From the NCBI RefSeq assembly GCF_009720725.1, contig NZ_WNKT01000005.1:62001-126000 (forward strand): a stretch of 64,000 nt of DNA. Reading direction: 5' to 3'. The DNA is from Allochromatium palmeri (lineage in GTDB: Bacteria > Pseudomonadota > Gammaproteobacteria > Chromatiales > Chromatiaceae). The notes under the pieces are model-generated. The model ran no database searches. It saw nothing but the letters and a program-made list of their open reading frames with translations, and had not been told where the DNA came from. Of this stretch, positions 38,978 through 48,198 are shown piece by piece. The first letter of the stretch is position 1. Each line of letters opens with the position of its first letter. Both the position numbers and the translations under genes were made by a program.

Positions 38978-39970
38978 ATGAGTCGAAGACGCCTCCAACG
39001 TTCTGTTCGCGCGCCCCGCCCGCCGCGCGCCCGAGGCCCCAAGTTCCTTGAGCGCCCCGGAATCTGGTTCAACCAGCATCTACAGACACTCATCGAAACA
39101 CTCGGTCGTCTGCGCGCCAACCCCCTGCCCTCCATCATGACCGTGGCCGTGATCGGCATCTCGCTCGCCCTGCCGGCCGCGCTCTATGTGCTGAGCGAGA
39201 ATCTGCGCGCCATGGCCGGCGGCTGGGATCAGACGGCGGCGATTTCGCTCTTCCTCGACCTCAAGGTCGCCGACCAGCAGGCCACCAACCTGGCCGATCA
39301 GCTCAAAAGCTGGGAGGAGATTGCGAACATCAGTCTGATCACGCCCGATCAGGCACTGGCCGAGTTTCGCGATCTGGGCGGCTTCGAGGACGCGCTCGAC
39401 CGGATCACCGAGAATCCGCTGCCGAACGTGCTGGCCATCTATCCCGTCCCCGAGTACGCCAGCCCGGATCATCTGCAAGCCTTGCAAGAGCGTCTGCTGG
39501 ATCTGCCTGAGGCGGATTTCGCGCGCATGGATACGCTCTGGCTACAGCGCTTGCAGGCGATCCTGGATCTGGTGCAAATCATCGCGCTGCTGCTCGGGGC
39601 GCTGCTTGGCATCGGCGTCTTGCTGATCGTGGGCAACACGATCCGGCTCGAAATCCTCAACCGGCGCATCGAAATCGAAATCATGGAGCTGGTCGGCGCT
39701 ACGGCGGCGTTCATCCGCCGCCCCTTTCTCTATACGGGCGCCTGGTACGGACTGCTGGGAGGACTGTCGGCCTGGCTGCTGGTGAGCCTGTCGATTCTGG
39801 TGCTCCAGGGTTCAGTTTCACGACTGGCTTCGCTGTATCACAGCGAATTCAGACTCTCGGGGCTGGGGTTTGCCGATACCGGCTCCATGCTCGGCGCCAG
39901 TATTCTGCTCGGATTCATCGGCAGCTGGCTGGCGGTCAATCATCATCTGCGCGGGGCCAAGCCCATTTGA
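38978..39970 (+). CDS. ftsX: Cell division protein FtsX
   Basis: A 330-residue membrane partner of FtsE with four TM helices: one after a basic N-terminal tail (about 48-68) and three in the C-terminal half. The periplasmic domain between TM1 and TM2 (ALYVLSENLRAMAG, ITPDQALAEFRDLGGF) is the amidase-activator contact region in known FtsX proteins. NRRIEIEIMELVGAT is the typical cytoplasmic loop. rpoH, which follows ftsX in many relatives, is absent here. Confidence 0.95.
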   Translation: MSRRRLQRSVRAPRPPRARGPKFLERPGIWFNQHLQTLIETLGRLRANPLPSIMTVAVIGISLALPAALYVLSENLRAMAGGWDQTAAISLFLDLKVADQQATNLADQLKSWEEIANISLITPDQALAEFRDLGGFEDALDRITENPLPNVLAIYPVPEYASPDHLQALQERLLDLPEADFARMDTLWLQRLQAILDLVQIIALLLGALLGIGVLLIVGNTIRLEILNRRIEIEIMELVGATAAFIRRPFLYTGAWYGLLGGLSAWLLVSLSILVLQGSVSRLASLYHSEFRLSGLGFADTGSMLGASILLGFIGSWLAVNHHLRGAKPI

Positions 39971-39977
39971 GACCGCG

Positions 39978-40766
39978 CTAACGACTCGCCGCTGTGGCAG
40001 AGACCGGGGATTCGGCCAAGCACACGCCCTCGGGCAATTCGATGCACATGCTGATGGGCAGATGATCCGAGAGCGCATAGTCGACCACGCGCGCCGAGAC
40101 GACGGTGATCGGGCTTGAGACCAGGATGTGGTCGAGATTGTGGCGCGGGCGCCAGCTCGGGAAGGTCTTGAGCTCGCAGTCCAGTCCGCTCATTCCGGAA
40201 CGACTGACCATGTTGCGCAGTTGCCTGGAGTCACAGCCGCAGTTGAAGTCACCCATCAGCACCAGATAGGGATAGGTGTGCGCGAGCTGGCTCAGATAAT
40301 CCAGTTGACGCCGGCGCGCATTCCAGCCGAGCGCCAGATGGACGATACCGATGGCCAGGACCTCGCCGTCATCGAGCACGAACTCCGCCACCACCACGCC
40401 ACGCCCCGGCAGCCCCGGCAGACGATGCTCAGTGATACAGGTCGGGCGCGGACGCGCGAGCAGTCCGTTGCTGTGCTGAGCAAAGGGGGCCAGATTGCGG
40501 TTGATCTGGCGATACCAGTGCGGAAACGCGCCCTGAGCGGCCAGATACTGGGTCTGATCGATATAGGAACTGCGCAGACTGCCGGCATCGACCTCTTGCA
40601 GCCCGACGACATCGAACTGACGCAGCAATGGCGCGATGCGCGCCAGGTTGATCAGGCGCTCGGGATGGGGCAGCAGATGTTTCCAGCTATGGACGAAATA
40701 GTCGCTGTATTGACGCGACTCGATACCGGCCTGGACGTTATAGCTGAGCAGATTCAGTTGGCGCAT
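39978..40766 (-). CDS. Endonuclease/exonuclease/phosphatase family protein
   Basis: A 262-residue protein of the EEP superfamily (DNase I/ExoIII-like fold). Motifs in order: LLSYNVQAG, VGLQEVD, VHLALG, LMGDFNC and the C-terminal YALSDHLPI with the general-base His. There is no signal peptide or TM segment. Possible substrates include nucleic acids and phospholipids; none can be chosen. It overlaps yggU by 13 bases and is the last gene of the long minus-strand run beginning at rph. Confidence 0.88.
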   Translation of the reverse strand: MRQLNLLSYNVQAGIESRQYSDYFVHSWKHLLPHPERLINLARIAPLLRQFDVVGLQEVDAGSLRSSYIDQTQYLAAQGAFPHWYRQINRNLAPFAQHSNGLLARPRPTCITEHRLPGLPGRGVVVAEFVLDDGEVLAIGIVHLALGWNARRRQLDYLSQLAHTYPYLVLMGDFNCGCDSRQLRNMVSRSGMSGLDCELKTFPSWRPRHNLDHILVSSPITVVSARVVDYALSDHLPISMCIELPEGVCLAESPVSATAASR

Positions 40767-41056
40767 GTCGGGGTTCCGACCGGCAGCGGTAGCAGGCGCG
40801 GGCGCTGGATACGCAGTCGCTTGTAGCGTGCCTGCTCGCCGCTCAGGATCTCGACCTTGGACAGCGAGACCCCGAAGGCATCGGCGATGAAGCGTCGCAG
40901 GGCCTGATTGCCCTTGCCCTCGACCGGCGGTGCCTTGAGCCGTACCCGGTAGTAGTCGCCGCCGGGGTCGGGTTCGAGGAAGGCGTCCTTGGGTGCGCGC
41001 GGCTGCACGCGCAGCCGCAGTTCCAGATCCTCGCCGTCCCAGCGGTACCAGCTCAT
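40754..41056 (-). CDS. yggU: DUF167 (YggU) family protein
   Basis: A 100-residue cytosolic protein with the DUF167 signature RVQPRAPKDAF, VRLKAPPVEGKGNQALRRF and VSLSKVEILSGEQARYKRL. Function is unknown in all bacteria. It is located next to yggT as in most gammaproteobacteria. Confidence 0.93.
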   Translation of the reverse strand: MSWYRWDGEDLELRLRVQPRAPKDAFLEPDPGGDYYRVRLKAPPVEGKGNQALRRFIADAFGVSLSKVEILSGEQARYKRLRIQRPRLLPLPVGTPTCAN

Positions 41057-41072
41057 CGTGACCGTCGACCGC

Positions 41073-41648
41073 TCAGAAAGGGCTGGCGACCAGCCATTTG
41101 AGCGGCGGGATCAGCAGCATGTTGAGCAGCACCAGACCCATCATGACCAGCATCGGCGAAAGATCGATACCACCGATGGGACGAATGACCCGCTGCGCCG
41201 GTCGCATCACGGGCGCGGTCAGTCGATCCAGCAGGGCGGTCGCCGGATTGTAGGGATCGGGATTGACCCAGCTCAGGATGACCCGGATCAGCACCGAGAA
41301 CAGCAGGATGTTGATGAAGAGTTCGACCATGCTCGGAATGGCCCAGGCGAAGGCACCGAACAGCGAGCGATCCAGCCCCACGACCAGCGCCATCAGCCCC
41401 AGCTCGACCGCCGACAGCAGCCAGATCAGCACCAGCGCCGCCAGATCCAATCCGCCATAGCCGGGAATGACCCGACGCAGCGGACGCAGCACCGGCGTGG
41501 TGATCCGCACCACGAACTGCGAGAGCGGATTGTAGAAATCGGCCCGCACCCATTGCAGCAGAAAGCGGATCGCGACCACGGCGATATAGAGTCCGAACAG
41601 GGTCTGGATCAGAAAGACCAGCGGATCGAGCAGATAAGAACCGGTCAT
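41073..41648 (-). CDS. yggT: YggT family integral membrane protein
   Basis: A 191-residue inner-membrane protein made of two similar YggT modules, each with two TM helices and the motif FYNPLSQFVVRITTPVLRP or PYNPATALLDRLTAPVMRP. Such proteins have been linked to osmotic tolerance and cell-division-associated membrane functions, without a defined mechanism. Overlaps proC by 4 bases. Confidence 0.93.
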   Translation of the reverse strand: MTGSYLLDPLVFLIQTLFGLYIAVVAIRFLLQWVRADFYNPLSQFVVRITTPVLRPLRRVIPGYGGLDLAALVLIWLLSAVELGLMALVVGLDRSLFGAFAWAIPSMVELFINILLFSVLIRVILSWVNPDPYNPATALLDRLTAPVMRPAQRVIRPIGGIDLSPMLVMMGLVLLNMLLIPPLKWLVASPF

Positions 41649-42475
41649 GGCGCCTCCGAGAGTGTTTTCGACAGCTCGACCGCTCGATCACGCGCGGCGC
41701 GCGCGGCCCGCTCGACCAGGGCGCGCAGATCGGCCTCGTCGAAGACGGCCAGCGCGCGTTCGGTGGTCCCACCGGGCGAGGTGACCTGCTCGCGCAGACG
41801 CGACGGCGGGGCGTCGCTCTCCATGGCCATCTTGGCCGCACCGAGCGCGGTCTGGATGGTCAGCAGGCGCGCCGTCTCGCCGTCGAGGCCCAGCTCGATC
41901 GCCGCCTGCTCCAGCGCCTCCATGAACAGGAAGAAATAGGCCGGCCCGCTGCCCGAGATAGCCGTGACCGCGTCGATCTGCGCTTCCTCATCGACCCAGC
42001 GCACCAGTCCAACCGCGCGCAGGATGGTCTCGGCGCGGTTGCGGCCTTCGGTGTCGACCTCGGGACTGGCGTGCAGTCCAATGGCACCGGTCTGCACCAT
42101 CGCCGGGGTGTTGGGCATGGCGCGCACGATCGGCAGGGGCGCGCCGAGCCAGCGCTGAATGGTCTGCTCGGGCACGCCGGCCATCACTGAGACGATCAGC
42201 GGCCGGTGATTGGCCAGTAGCGGCGCAAGCTCGGCGCAGACCGCAGCGGCCAGTTGCGGCTTGATGCAGAGCACCAGGGTCTCGGCCTCGGCAAGCGCCT
42301 CGGCGTTACTGGCAAGCGCGCGCACGCCGAGACTGGCTTGCAGGGATTGACGCCGTTCGGGACTTGGGTCAGAAACCTGGATGGCGTGCGGCGCATAGCC
42401 ATCGGCGATCAGACCGGCGATCAGACTGGTGGCCATGTTGCCGCCACCGATGAAGCGAATGTTGGCTGTAGTCAT
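41645..42475 (-). CDS. proC: Pyrroline-5-carboxylate reductase
   Basis: Catalyses the last step of proline synthesis using NAD(P)H. The Rossmann motif is FIGGGNMATSLIAGL at the N-terminus. CIKPQ, MPNTPAMV and the C-terminal SGSGPAYFFLFMEAL and VTSPGGTT complete the family pattern. 276 residues, normal length. Part of the yggS-proC-yggT-yggU neighbourhood. Confidence 0.96.
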   Translation of the reverse strand: MTTANIRFIGGGNMATSLIAGLIADGYAPHAIQVSDPSPERRQSLQASLGVRALASNAEALAEAETLVLCIKPQLAAAVCAELAPLLANHRPLIVSVMAGVPEQTIQRWLGAPLPIVRAMPNTPAMVQTGAIGLHASPEVDTEGRNRAETILRAVGLVRWVDEEAQIDAVTAISGSGPAYFFLFMEALEQAAIELGLDGETARLLTIQTALGAAKMAMESDAPPSRLREQVTSPGGTTERALAVFDEADLRALVERAARAARDRAVELSKTLSEAP

Positions 42476-42538
42476 TGCAATCGCGATAGATTCAGTGTGA
42501 CGAGCGATGGGGCATTGTACGGCAATTCTTGCCCCTCA

Positions 42539-43237
42539 TCAGTTGGTGGGACGTGCGCCGAAGACCGCTGTGCCGATGCGCACCTGGGTCGCGCCTTCCA
42601 GGATCGCCGCTTCCAGGTCGTCGGACATGCCCATCGAAAGCACGTCGAGCGGACATTCAGGCGTCGCGAGCCGGTCGCGCCATTCGCGGAGTTCACGGAA
42701 CGGTCGGCGCTGTTCGGCTTCGTCCTCGGACGGCGCGGGCAACGTCATGAGTCCGCGCACGCGCAGGCCCGGAAGCTCGGCGCACTGAGCGAGCAACGCA
42801 CTGACGTCCTCGGGCGCGACACCGCCTTTACTCGACTCGCCGCTCAGATTGAGCTGAAGACAGACGTTCAGGGGCCGACGACTCGCCGGGCGCTGTTCGC
42901 TCAGACGCCGGGCATGGGTGGCATCGGCCAGACCATGCACCCAGTCGAAATGCGCCGCGATTTGGCGTGTCTTATTGGACTGGAGGCGGCCGATGAAATG
43001 CCACTCGATGTCGTCGAGATCCGCCAGCAGCGCCTGTTTGTCGAGCGCCTCCTGCAAATAGCTCTCACCGAAGGCGCGTTGACCGGCGGCATGAGCGGCG
43101 CGGATGGCCGCGGGCGGTTGTTTCTTGCTCACCGCGATCAGAGCGACTGAGCCTGCTGGCCGGCCCGCGCGCTCAGTCGCCGCCTGGATGCGTGCGAGCA
43201 CCTGATGGCGATGCCGGGCGATCTGCTCAGGGATCAT
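42539..43237 (-). CDS. yggS: YggS family pyridoxal phosphate homeostasis protein
   Basis: A 232-residue PLP-binding protein (alanine racemase-like TIM barrel without racemase activity). The PLP lysine is in LIAVSKKQP near residue 37; [22 protein letters not shown] and [13 protein letters not shown] follow. It keeps the free PLP pool in balance. It overlaps rdgB by 4 bases. Confidence 0.95.
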   Translation of the reverse strand: MIPEQIARHRHQVLARIQAATERAGRPAGSVALIAVSKKQPPAAIRAAHAAGQRAFGESYLQEALDKQALLADLDDIEWHFIGRLQSNKTRQIAAHFDWVHGLADATHARRLSEQRPASRRPLNVCLQLNLSGESSKGGVAPEDVSALLAQCAELPGLRVRGLMTLPAPSEDEAEQRRPFRELREWRDRLATPECPLDVLSMGMSDDLEAAILEGATQVRIGTAVFGARPTN

Positions 43238-43842
43238 GATGCAAACATCTCCTGGACGCGTCGTAACGCCTGACCGCGATGACTGAGCTGATTCTTGGTG
43301 TCAGGGTCGAGCTCCGCTGAGCTGCATCCCTGGCTCGGAACCAGAAAGATTGGATCATAGCCGAAGCCATTGCTCCCGCGCGGCTCGAACAGGATACGCC
43401 CTTCCCAGGTGCCCTGACAGATCAGCGGCGTCGGATCCTCGGCATGGCGCAGATAGACCAGCACACATTGGAAGCGCGCCGTGCGCTCGGTCTCGGGCAC
43501 GTCCGTGAGATCCACGAGCAGTTTGCGCAGATTGGCCGCGTCCGTGGCACCCGGACCGGCATAGCGTGCCGAGTAGATCCCAGGCGCGCCACGCAGTGCG
43601 TCGACTTCCAGCCCCGAGTCATCGGCGATGGCCGGCAAGCCGCTGTGATGCGCGGCATGGCGCGCTTTGAGGATAGCGTTCTCGACGAAGGTCAGGCCGG
43701 TCTCTTCGACCTCGGGGACGCCGTATTCGCTCTGAGGGCGAATATGGATTCGAGCCTCGGCCAGCACGCGTTCGATTTCGCGAACCTTGCCGGCGTTATT
43801 GCTGGCCAGGACGATGGTCGCATTGAGATGGGATTGCGTCAT
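43234..43842 (-). CDS. rdgB: XTP/dITP diphosphatase (RdgB/HAM1)
   Basis: Removes non-canonical purine nucleotides (dITP, XTP) from the pool. Family motifs: [43 protein letters not shown] and [11 protein letters not shown]. 202 residues, typical. It lies 9 bases after rph, the standard rph-rdgB pairing. Confidence 0.96.
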   Translation of the reverse strand: MTQSHLNATIVLASNNAGKVREIERVLAEARIHIRPQSEYGVPEVEETGLTFVENAILKARHAAHHSGLPAIADDSGLEVDALRGAPGIYSARYAGPGATDAANLRKLLVDLTDVPETERTARFQCVLVYLRHAEDPTPLICQGTWEGRILFEPRGSNGFGYDPIFLVPSQGCSSAELDPDTKNQLSHRGQALRRVQEMFAS

Positions 43843-43851
43843 CGAAGTGCC

Positions 43852-44568
43852 TCAGGACTCCAGGGCGGCGCGTTGTGCGACCTGGATGGCGCCGATACCC
43901 GTCGCGCCCAGTTCCAGCAGCGCATCGAGTTCGGCGCGGGTGAAGGGATGCCCCTCGGCAGTGCCCTGGACCTCGATGAAACGCCCCTCGCCATCCATCA
44001 CCAGATTCATATCGGTCTCAGCGACTGAATCCTCGGCATAGTCGAGATCGAGCACAGGCACGCCTTGATAGACGCCCACCGAAACAGCGGCGATCTGGGT
44101 CGTGATCGGATCGCGTTTGAGTTCGCCGCTGGCGAGCAGACGGTCGATGGCTTCGCGCAGTGCGACCCAGGCACCGGTGATGGCCGCGGTACGGGTGCCG
44201 CCATCCGCCTGAAGCACATCGCAATCGAACGTAATGGTGCGCTCGCCGAGTGCCTTCAGATCGACAGCCGCCCGCAGGGCACGGCCGATCAGGCGCTGGA
44301 TCTCCAGAGTCCGTCCACCCTGCTTGCCACGCGCGGCCTCACGCGGCATACGCTCGCCGGTCGCGCGCGGCAGCATTCCATATTCGGCGGTGATCCAGCC
44401 CTGGCCCTTGCCTTTCAGAAAGGGCGGCACGCGCGGCTCGACGCTGGCGGTGCAGAGTACGCGCGTGTCGCCGAACTCGACGAGGACCGAGCCCTCGGCA
44501 TGACGGGTGAAACCGCGCGTGAAGCGAATCGGACGCGCCTCGTCGGGGCGACGTTGGGAAGGTCTCAT
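43852..44568 (-). CDS. rph: Ribonuclease PH
   Basis: Phosphate-dependent 3'-exoribonuclease that trims tRNA precursors. Recognised by [51 protein letters not shown] and [18 protein letters not shown]. 238 residues, normal. The start has a strong site, GGAGGAACTG. The ribosome-binding site sits directly beside the structured element at 44587-44957, so that element lies in or next to the leader of the rph operon. Confidence 0.96.
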   Translation of the reverse strand: MRPSQRRPDEARPIRFTRGFTRHAEGSVLVEFGDTRVLCTASVEPRVPPFLKGKGQGWITAEYGMLPRATGERMPREAARGKQGGRTLEIQRLIGRALRAAVDLKALGERTITFDCDVLQADGGTRTAAITGAWVALREAIDRLLASGELKRDPITTQIAAVSVGVYQGVPVLDLDYAEDSVAETDMNLVMDGEGRFIEVQGTAEGHPFTRAELDALLELGATGIGAIQVAQRAALES

Positions 44569-44586
44569 CAGTTCCTCCGCGAGAAA

Positions 44587-44957
44587 CCCCGTCCTTCAGG
44601 GCGGGGAGGGATAGCGGCTACGACTGTGCAGCCACCGGAAACAGGTGCAGGCTTTCCACCTGCCGGGCCGTGAGGCTCTGCCCGTAAGGGCCTGGTGACG
44701 GTGCGGCGTCTCACGACGCCACACGCTCCCCTCGCCAATGTGTGCAACCGGCTCCCGCTGGCGCGGCGATCAAAACCTTCGGCGCTTTACCTTTCGCCTG
44801 CATGATCTCGACCTTTCAGAGCGGCGGACTGAGGAAGCATCCGCCGGTGAGTCTTAGCGACCTGTTGCATACGTAGCCCCTTTCGACCCTCCTGGTCAGG
44901 CGGACTGAGGCTGGTCAACCCAGCTTGCTCTCACAAGCTCCGCCCTTCAGGGCGGGG
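44587..44957 (-). mobile_element. IS200/IS605-like noncoding element (or structured RNA), tnpA and tnpB absent
   Basis: A stretch of about 370 bases bounded by two near-identical hairpins with a TTCA loop: 44587-44606 and 44938-44957, in the same orientation. Each is followed by a copy of TAGCGGCT (44612-44619 and 44972-44979). Subterminal palindromes of this look are typical of IS200/IS605-family ends. The interior has no transposase but is dense in hairpins: 44642-44662, 44680-44691, 44701-44724 (strong), 44823-44845 and 44923-44938. The minus orientation is suggested because this end abuts the rph ribosome-binding site. A decayed IS, a non-autonomous derivative, or a guide-type RNA relic are the options; assignment rests on pattern memory. 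Confidence 0.45.
44823..44910. repeat. 12-base direct repeat inside the structured element
   Basis: GGCGGACTGAGG occurs at 44823-44834 and again at 44899-44910. The first copy forms the left arm of a GGCGGA/TCCGCC hairpin ending at 44845. Confidence 0.75.
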
Positions 44958-44979
44958 TAGTTGACGATATCTAGCGGCT

Positions 44980-45330
44980 CCGATACGGAATGGTGGATTT
45001 GGACGGTGAATATCAAGGCTCGGGATTGAGCGCAATCTGTGCGTCCCATACAACAGACACGAGATCCCAGAACAGCCAATGGGACGCGGGTCATTGGCAT
45101 CCAAACCTGCCCTGGCGATCGCCGTCACCCGTCATGTCTAACCGCTGCCTGGTGACGTCGAACCTGTCTTTGTGGCATCTTGAGCGCCTTGGCGCTAAGA
45201 TGCTCCTGATTCACTATAAGCGCCCACCGCACGATTTTGAAGCCTAGTTGCGGATACGGATCAAATGGATGTGAAAGCGCCCGACTGGACTCGATGCATC
45301 CCCGGCTCGACCAAGTCCAAAGAGTGCTGC
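44980..45330. other. Noncoding stretch before the porin gene
   Basis: About 350 bases with no gene that I can support. Short open frames on both strands have no family resemblance or ribosome-binding site. Together with the element to its left, it makes an unusually long (about 900-base) gap for this region. Confidence 0.55.
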
Positions 45331-45365
45331 AAAAAAGAGACATCTGTTGTCAGTGTGTCTTTTTT
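45331..45365. terminator. Hairpin with A- and T-runs (bidirectional terminator)
   Basis: AAAAAAGAGACA pairs with TGTGTCTTTTTT with a single mismatch, giving a 12-base stem flanked by A6 and T-runs. It looks like a rho-independent terminator on either strand and insulates the porin promoter that begins 12 bases further on. Confidence 0.65.
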
Positions 45366-45376
45366 CGCCCAATCTG

Positions 45377-45405
45377 TTGCAAAACGCCATTTCGTACTCT
45401 ATAGT
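45377..45405 (+). promoter_or_regulatory. Sigma-70 promoter of the porin gene
   Basis: TTGCAA (-35) and TATAGT (-10) with ideal 17-base spacing, about 70 bases before the porin start, in a locally AT-rich segment. The predicted start near 45412 leaves a leader of about 65 bases. Confidence 0.72.
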
Positions 45406-45476
45406 TCACAGCGCAAAGCATGATTGCGCTCGATTTCTGCAGTCAAACTGACAAATTCACAACAGCGGAGAACAGC

Positions 45477-46601
45477 ATGAACAAGAAACTTCTGAGCATG
45501 GCGGTTGCCGCCGCGATGGTTGCTCCGACCGCCGCGATGGCTGAAGCCATTCTGTACGGCAAGCTGCACATGTCGATCGACTGGGCGGATGTCGAGGAAG
45601 GCTTCCAGGGTTGGGGCCTCAACGGTGGCGCCGCCATCCCCGGTGAAGGCACTGCAAACCGTATCGGCCTCAAGGGTTCCGAGGATCTGGGCAATGGCAT
45701 GAAGGCCATCTATCAGGTCGAGTTCGGCATCAAGATGACTGAGGAAAGCGTGCGCGGTAACGCGGCCTCCGGTGGCGACGACTTCATCACCATGCGTAAC
45801 AGCTTCGTCGGTCTGACCGGCGGCTGGGGTACCTTCGTTGTTGGCCGTAACGACACCCCGTACAAGACCTCGACCGCCAAGCTCGATCTGTTCGCCGACA
45901 CCATGGCTGACTACAACGGCACCGTTCGCTTCGACGACGTCCGTGCCGACAACGCCATCGCCTATGTCAGCCCGAGCCTGAGCGGCTTCCAGCTCGCCGC
46001 CGCGATTCACTCCGGTGGCGGCTCGACCGTAATCGATGAGCTGAACCTCAACTCCGACAGTATCGCCGACGCCTTCTCCATCGCTGGTATCTACAGCAAT
46101 GGTCCGTTCTACGCCTCGCTGGCCTATGAATCGCTCAGCAATGAGCTGTACATGAATACGCAGACCAGCAACGACGATTTTTCGCCGCTGTATGTCAATG
46201 ACGACTACACCAAGTGGCGTCTCGGCCTGGGCCTGATGGACTGGAATGGCTTCACGCTGACCGGTATCTATGAGGAACAGTCCAACCGCGTCGAGGGCCA
46301 GCTCAGCGCGTTGGGTACCGAGAAGCTGAAACTGTGGCAGATCCAGGCCGGCTACTCCTTCGGCAACAACATGGTCAAGGCCATGTACGGCAGTGGCGAT
46401 CGTGATGGCCGCTTTGAAGAAATCAACTCCGCCAACGATCTCCGCGACAGCCTTGAGGGTGATTACTACACCTGGGCCATCGCCTTCGATCACAACCTGA
46501 GCAAGCGCACCAAGGCCTATATGGTCTACACCCAGGTCGACGACGATCGTTCGTTCTCGGATTGGGACGGCTTCTCGGTGGGCATGATCCACAACTTCTA
46601 A
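45477..46601 (+). CDS. Gram-negative porin (outer-membrane, trimeric type)
   Basis: A 374-residue general porin. The ATG at 45477 (after GGAG) starts a classical signal peptide, MNKKLLSMAVAAAMVAPTAA, cleaved before EAILYGKLH. Alternating beta-strand patterns run throughout, with NRIGLKGSEDLGNGMKAIYQ and GWGTFVVGRNDTPY as porin hallmarks, and the protein ends in a C-terminal phenylalanine (MIHNF) needed for barrel insertion. The frame extends to 45420 but without a ribosome-binding site. It has its own strong promoter and a strong terminator, and codon choice suggests high expression. Solute specificity unknown. Confidence 0.95.
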   Translation: MNKKLLSMAVAAAMVAPTAAMAEAILYGKLHMSIDWADVEEGFQGWGLNGGAAIPGEGTANRIGLKGSEDLGNGMKAIYQVEFGIKMTEESVRGNAASGGDDFITMRNSFVGLTGGWGTFVVGRNDTPYKTSTAKLDLFADTMADYNGTVRFDDVRADNAIAYVSPSLSGFQLAAAIHSGGGSTVIDELNLNSDSIADAFSIAGIYSNGPFYASLAYESLSNELYMNTQTSNDDFSPLYVNDDYTKWRLGLGLMDWNGFTLTGIYEEQSNRVEGQLSALGTEKLKLWQIQAGYSFGNNMVKAMYGSGDRDGRFEEINSANDLRDSLEGDYYTWAIAFDHNLSKRTKAYMVYTQVDDDRSFSDWDGFSVGMIHNF

Positions 46602-46627
46602 GCCTCGGCTCGAAGTGGCGTGAAGCA

Positions 46628-46660
46628 AAAACGGGATCCCTAGGGATCCCGTTTTCTTTT
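46628..46660 (+). terminator. Rho-independent terminator after the porin gene
   Basis: A 13-base perfect stem (AAAACGGGATCCC with GGGATCCCGTTTT) around a TA centre, followed by CTTTT, 26 bases after the porin stop. It may also serve the converging rpiA transcript. Confidence 0.92.
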
Positions 46661-46709
46661 GGACGTCATCGGCCGCAAAACACGCTTACGACGCCCCTCC
46701 CCCGCGCGC

Positions 46710-47366
46710 TCAGGGCTTGATCGTCCTCGGACCCTGCGCCGACCCCAGAATCAGCACATCCGCCGGACGCCAGGCAAAGATGCCGACCGTGACCACGCCA
46801 GCGATAGTGTTGATCCGCTGTTCCAGCCCCTTGGGATCCGTGATCTCCAGGTTCTGGACATCCAGAATGAGATTGCCGTTGTCGGTCACGAAGCCCTCGC
46901 GCCAGACCGGTGTACCGCCGAGTTGGACCAGTTCGCGCGCCACATAGCTACGCGCCATCGGAATGACCTCGACCGGCAGCGGGAAACCACCGAGCACCTC
47001 GACCAGCTTGCTCTCATCGGCGATACAGACGAACGTCCGACTGGCCGCCGCGACGATCTTCTCGCGCGTCAGCGCTCCGCCACCGCCCTTGATGAGCTCA
47101 AGCTGTCCATTGGACTCGTCGGCCCCGTCGACATAGAGCGCCAGCTCGCCCACGGCATTGAGATCGAAGACCTGGATACCGTGGCGCTTAAGACGCTCGC
47201 TTGAGACCTCGGAGCTGGAAACAGCGCCCTCGATCCGATGCTTGACGCTCGCCAGGGCATCGATGAAATGATTCACGGTCGAGCCGGTACCAACGCCGAT
47301 CACACCACTCTCGACATAGTCGAGCGCGGCCTCAGCGGCTTGTTTTTTCAGATCGTCTTGATTCAC
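46710..47366 (-). CDS. rpiA: Ribose-5-phosphate isomerase A
   Basis: Interconverts ribose 5-phosphate and ribulose 5-phosphate in the pentose phosphate and Calvin cycles, the latter relevant in an autotroph. Motifs: [19 protein letters not shown] and [13 protein letters not shown] with the catalytic residues. 218 residues. The start is GTG at 47366 with GGAGG 7 bases upstream, overlapping the end of the cyclo-ligase gene by 4 bases. Confidence 0.96.
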   Translation of the reverse strand: MNQDDLKKQAAEAALDYVESGVIGVGTGSTVNHFIDALASVKHRIEGAVSSSEVSSERLKRHGIQVFDLNAVGELALYVDGADESNGQLELIKGGGGALTREKIVAAASRTFVCIADESKLVEVLGGFPLPVEVIPMARSYVARELVQLGGTPVWREGFVTDNGNLILDVQNLEITDPKGLEQRINTIAGVVTVGIFAWRPADVLILGSAQGPRTIKP

Positions 47367-47980
47367 GGATTGTCCTCCGGTTTTTCGTTGTAGAGACGGG
47401 ATTCGGTGAGGATGGCATCGAGCGGGATGTCCCAGGGGCGAGGTTCGATCTGATCGAGCCGCTGACAGTCATGCGCCACACCGATCAGTCGCGGCCGACG
47501 CCACTGGCTGTGCCGCTGCCGATAGGCCAATGTCCGATCGTAGAAGCCGCCGCCCATGCCGAGACGATGCCCCTGGGCATCGAATCCGACCAAGGGCAAA
47601 ATCATGAGGTCGAGCCGGCGTGGCTGGATCAGATGACGACCACGGCCGATCGGCTCAGGGATACCAAAGCGATTGGGTCGCAGTCGATCGCCAATGCGAT
47701 AGCGCGCGAACCAGAGCTGGCCGCCTGTCTTGCGTTTCTTCAATGGACTCAGGACCGGCAGATAGAAGCGCTTTGTGCGCGTTAGCGCGCGTCGCATCAG
47801 CAGGCGCGGGTCGATCTCACCATCCGTCGGCCAATAGAGCGCGATGCGTCGGGCGCGTAGCACATCGGCGCGCCGAGTCAAACGGCGGGCCAGACGCTCG
47901 GCATGCCGACGCTGCGCACGCGCATCGAGCGCACCGCGAGCGGCCCGCAGGCGTTTTCTGAGGGGAGCGAGTGAAGACAT
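47363..47980 (-). CDS. 5-formyltetrahydrofolate cyclo-ligase
   Basis: A 205-residue enzyme converting 5-formyl-THF to 5,10-methenyl-THF with ATP (Fau/YgfA). The basic N-terminus [15 protein letters not shown] and the C-terminal [24 protein letters not shown] signature are clear. It is located directly downstream of 6S RNA, the conserved zapA-ssrS-ygfA arrangement of gammaproteobacteria. Confidence 0.94.
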   Translation of the reverse strand: MSSLAPLRKRLRAARGALDARAQRRHAERLARRLTRRADVLRARRIALYWPTDGEIDPRLLMRRALTRTKRFYLPVLSPLKKRKTGGQLWFARYRIGDRLRPNRFGIPEPIGRGRHLIQPRRLDLMILPLVGFDAQGHRLGMGGGFYDRTLAYRQRHSQWRRPRLIGVAHDCQRLDQIEPRPWDIPLDAILTESRLYNEKPEDNP

Positions 47981-47997
47981 TCAGGCGAAGATGGAGG

Positions 47998-48186
47998 GAC
48001 ACCCCCCGTGCATGCCGTTGCAGGCCTTTGTTCTTGAACCATAGGGTTCAAGTGGGGACAGTCGGCACTGCTTCAGGCTTTCCGCTCGGTGGCGGACATG
48101 CACAACCGCTTTGCCGTCATATCCCCGGGGTAGCGATTAGGCTCAAGAAAATACCCAGGCCGCTCTCGAACACTACAGGGGGTGTC
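47998..48186 (-). ncRNA. ssrS: 6S RNA
   Basis: A roughly 189-nt RNA on the minus strand between zapA and the cyclo-ligase gene, exactly where 6S RNA lies in gammaproteobacteria. The terminal stem is formed by GACACCCCC at the 5' end and GGGGGGTGTC at the 3' end. The 5' arm GTGTTCGAGAGCGG and the 3' hairpin CTTGAACCCTATGGTTCAAG followed by GCCTGCAACGGCATGC match the conserved parts of E. coli 6S. It binds sigma-70 RNA polymerase and regulates it in stationary phase. The ends are estimated from the closing stem. Confidence 0.9.
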
Positions 48187-48198
48187 TTGAGTTACAGG

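Noticed and set aside
44915-45247. Small open frames between the structured element and the porin gene
   Set aside because: No ribosome-binding sites, no similarity to known small proteins, overlapping frames on both strands.
45399-46628. A 409-codon minus-strand frame opposite the porin
   Set aside because: The porin has promoter, signal peptide, beta pattern, C-terminal Phe and terminator; the antisense frame is Val/Gly/Ala-rich with no family resemblance.
46628-46660. Long perfect palindrome considered as a mobile-element end
   Set aside because: It is directly downstream of the porin stop with a T-run, so it is a rho-independent terminator; no second copy or transposase is nearby.
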